Below are positions 39,867 through 40,506 of a stretch of 40,506 bases of DNA, one piece after another. Source of the DNA: Oscillospiraceae bacterium (GTDB taxonomy: Bacteria; Bacillota; Clostridia; Oscillospirales; Acutalibacteraceae); the NCBI GenBank assembly GCA_015066205.1, contig SVOV01000021.1:1-40506 (forward strand), written 5' to 3'. The position numbers were made by a program, and so were the translations under genes. The notes under the pieces were generated by a model. The model was not told the DNA's origin. It was given only the letters and a program-made list of their open reading frames with translations, and did no database searches. Each line of letters starts with the position of its first letter. Positions within the stretch are counted from its first letter, which is position 1.

Positions 39867-40506
39867 ATGCATATTAAGCTTATACGGAATTTACTGATTG
39901 TTTTTACGGTTTTGTTGGTCTTTGTAAGTGCAGATATTGCAGTATCAGCGCAAGAAGTCAATACGGAACCTCTTGTTGCGGATTTAAGTGCATCAAGCAG
40001 CACGCGGTATGTGTTTGACCCCGTGAATAATGGCACAGACAGCTACATTGTAACGGGAAGTAATTCTGATGCGGAAATCATAGTGAAGGGTAGCTGTGAT
40101 ATTACCCTGCGAAACGCTACATTCCGACGGATTCAGGTGAATTATTCTGATAGTTACGATATAAACATAATACTTGAGGGAACAAATACTATTGATCAAT
40201 ATAACTGGGCAAGTCAGGCAGCGTTGGAGATTTACAGTTCAAATGTTGTCATATACGGTGGGGAAACTGACAGTCTTTATGCAAACTCAAAAGCCGTTAC
40301 CGCATACAGCTCAAGCCATGATCTCGGTGTCTTAACAGTAGAGGGCGGAAATATAACATTCCGATCCTTCGGGGGCGGAGCACCGTTTCAGACAAATTAT
40401 ATTCAAAACGGAGGAAATGTTACGGTCATTGAAGAAGATTCTTCAGAATCCTTTTTGTATGATGTCCAGCTTAATGGCGGTAGTCTGGAAGTTATAAACA
40501 ATAGAG
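39867..40506 (+). CDS. Secreted repeat-rich (beta-helix-like) protein, cut off by the window edge
   Basis: The first 213 residues are present; AAAGGAGG at 39853-39860 precedes the ATG. Signal peptide 1-28 (LLIVFTVLLVFVSADIAVSA). The mature part contains short strand-turn repeats: EIIVKGSCDITLRNATF, INIILEGTNTIDQ, ALEIYSSNVVIYGG, LTVEGGNITF and GGNVTVIEED. This style is common in secreted beta-helix or DUF4353-like carbohydrate-binding proteins of gut Clostridia. No catalytic motif is in the visible part. The end, and any anchor or dockerin, lies outside. Confidence 0.7.
   Translation, partial: MHIKLIRNLLIVFTVLLVFVSADIAVSAQEVNTEPLVADLSASSSTRYVFDPVNNGTDSYIVTGSNSDAEIIVKGSCDITLRNATFRRIQVNYSDSYDINIILEGTNTIDQYNWASQAALEIYSSNVVIYGGETDSLYANSKAVTAYSSSHDLGVLTVEGGNITFRSFGGGAPFQTNYIQNGGNVTVIEEDSSESFLYDVQLNGGSLEVINNR

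Noticed and set aside
1-40506. CRISPR arrays, tRNA or rRNA genes, intact insertion sequences, prophage
   Set aside because: No regular repeat-spacer pattern, cloverleaf, rRNA signature, transposase or phage structural gene was seen by eye.

Overview
The window looks like a chromosome segment of an anaerobic, low-GC, Gram-positive gut-type bacterium of class Clostridia (Oscillospiraceae/Ruminococcaceae-like; inference). Supporting signs are strong AGGAGG-type ribosome binding sites, sigma-A promoters (TTGACA/TATAAT, 17 bp), a T-box leader in front of leuS, a ferredoxin-dependent branched-chain 2-oxoacid oxidoreductase operon, a dockerin-bearing secreted enzyme and several secreted carbohydrate-active proteins. 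No rRNA, tRNA, CRISPR array, prophage or intact insertion sequence was seen.

Layout. 1-2.2 kb: accessory genes with their own promoters and terminators, namely a small caspase/CHAT-like protein and an AraC regulator with a GyrI-like effector domain. 2.2-10.1 kb: a carbohydrate-esterase locus. A secreted metallo-beta-lactamase-fold protein and a secreted sialate O-acetylesterase-like enzyme form one operon. It lies on the other side of an AraC regulator from an SGNH esterase, a GPH-type sugar transporter and a second SGNH esterase. The same 14-bp box precedes both transcription units at nearly the same distance from a matching -10-like element, so I infer one AraC regulon for deacetylation and uptake of acetylated oligosaccharides. 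10.1-13.4 kb: another patch of small accessory genes (crystallin J1-type, pyrophosphatase-like, Nudix, DUF5131, zinc-ribbon membrane protein, MmcQ/YjbR) that reuses the promoter and terminator sequences of the first patch.

13.5-20.9 kb (minus): a six-gene operon starting with two 16S rRNA methyltransferases (rsmE and an RsmB/RsmF-type gene). It continues with a dockerin polysaccharide deacetylase, a xylose-isomerase-like TIM-barrel protein, a D-2-hydroxyacid dehydrogenase and a membrane-anchored 702-residue protein of an uncharacterised family. 21-25.1 kb (plus): the most striking locus. A SPASM-type radical SAM protein overlaps by one base a two-helix membrane protein whose tail is five Cys-Ala repeats followed by GGGRAGC. 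Next comes a second copy of the GPH transporter, also 504 residues. I infer a possible radical-SAM modified, membrane-tethered cysteine motif.

25.1-29.8 kb: a secreted alpha/beta hydrolase with Cys at the nucleophile elbow, then a glycerophosphodiesterase-like protein and a heparinase II/III-type lyase. 29.8-40.5 kb: a YjjG-type nucleotidase, a GNAT acetyltransferase, the four-subunit VOR operon, DNA polymerase IV whose only well-placed start is ACG, two membrane proteins of unknown function, leuS with T-box and REP-like palindrome, and at the right edge the start of a secreted repeat-rich protein. All functions are read from motifs without database searches.
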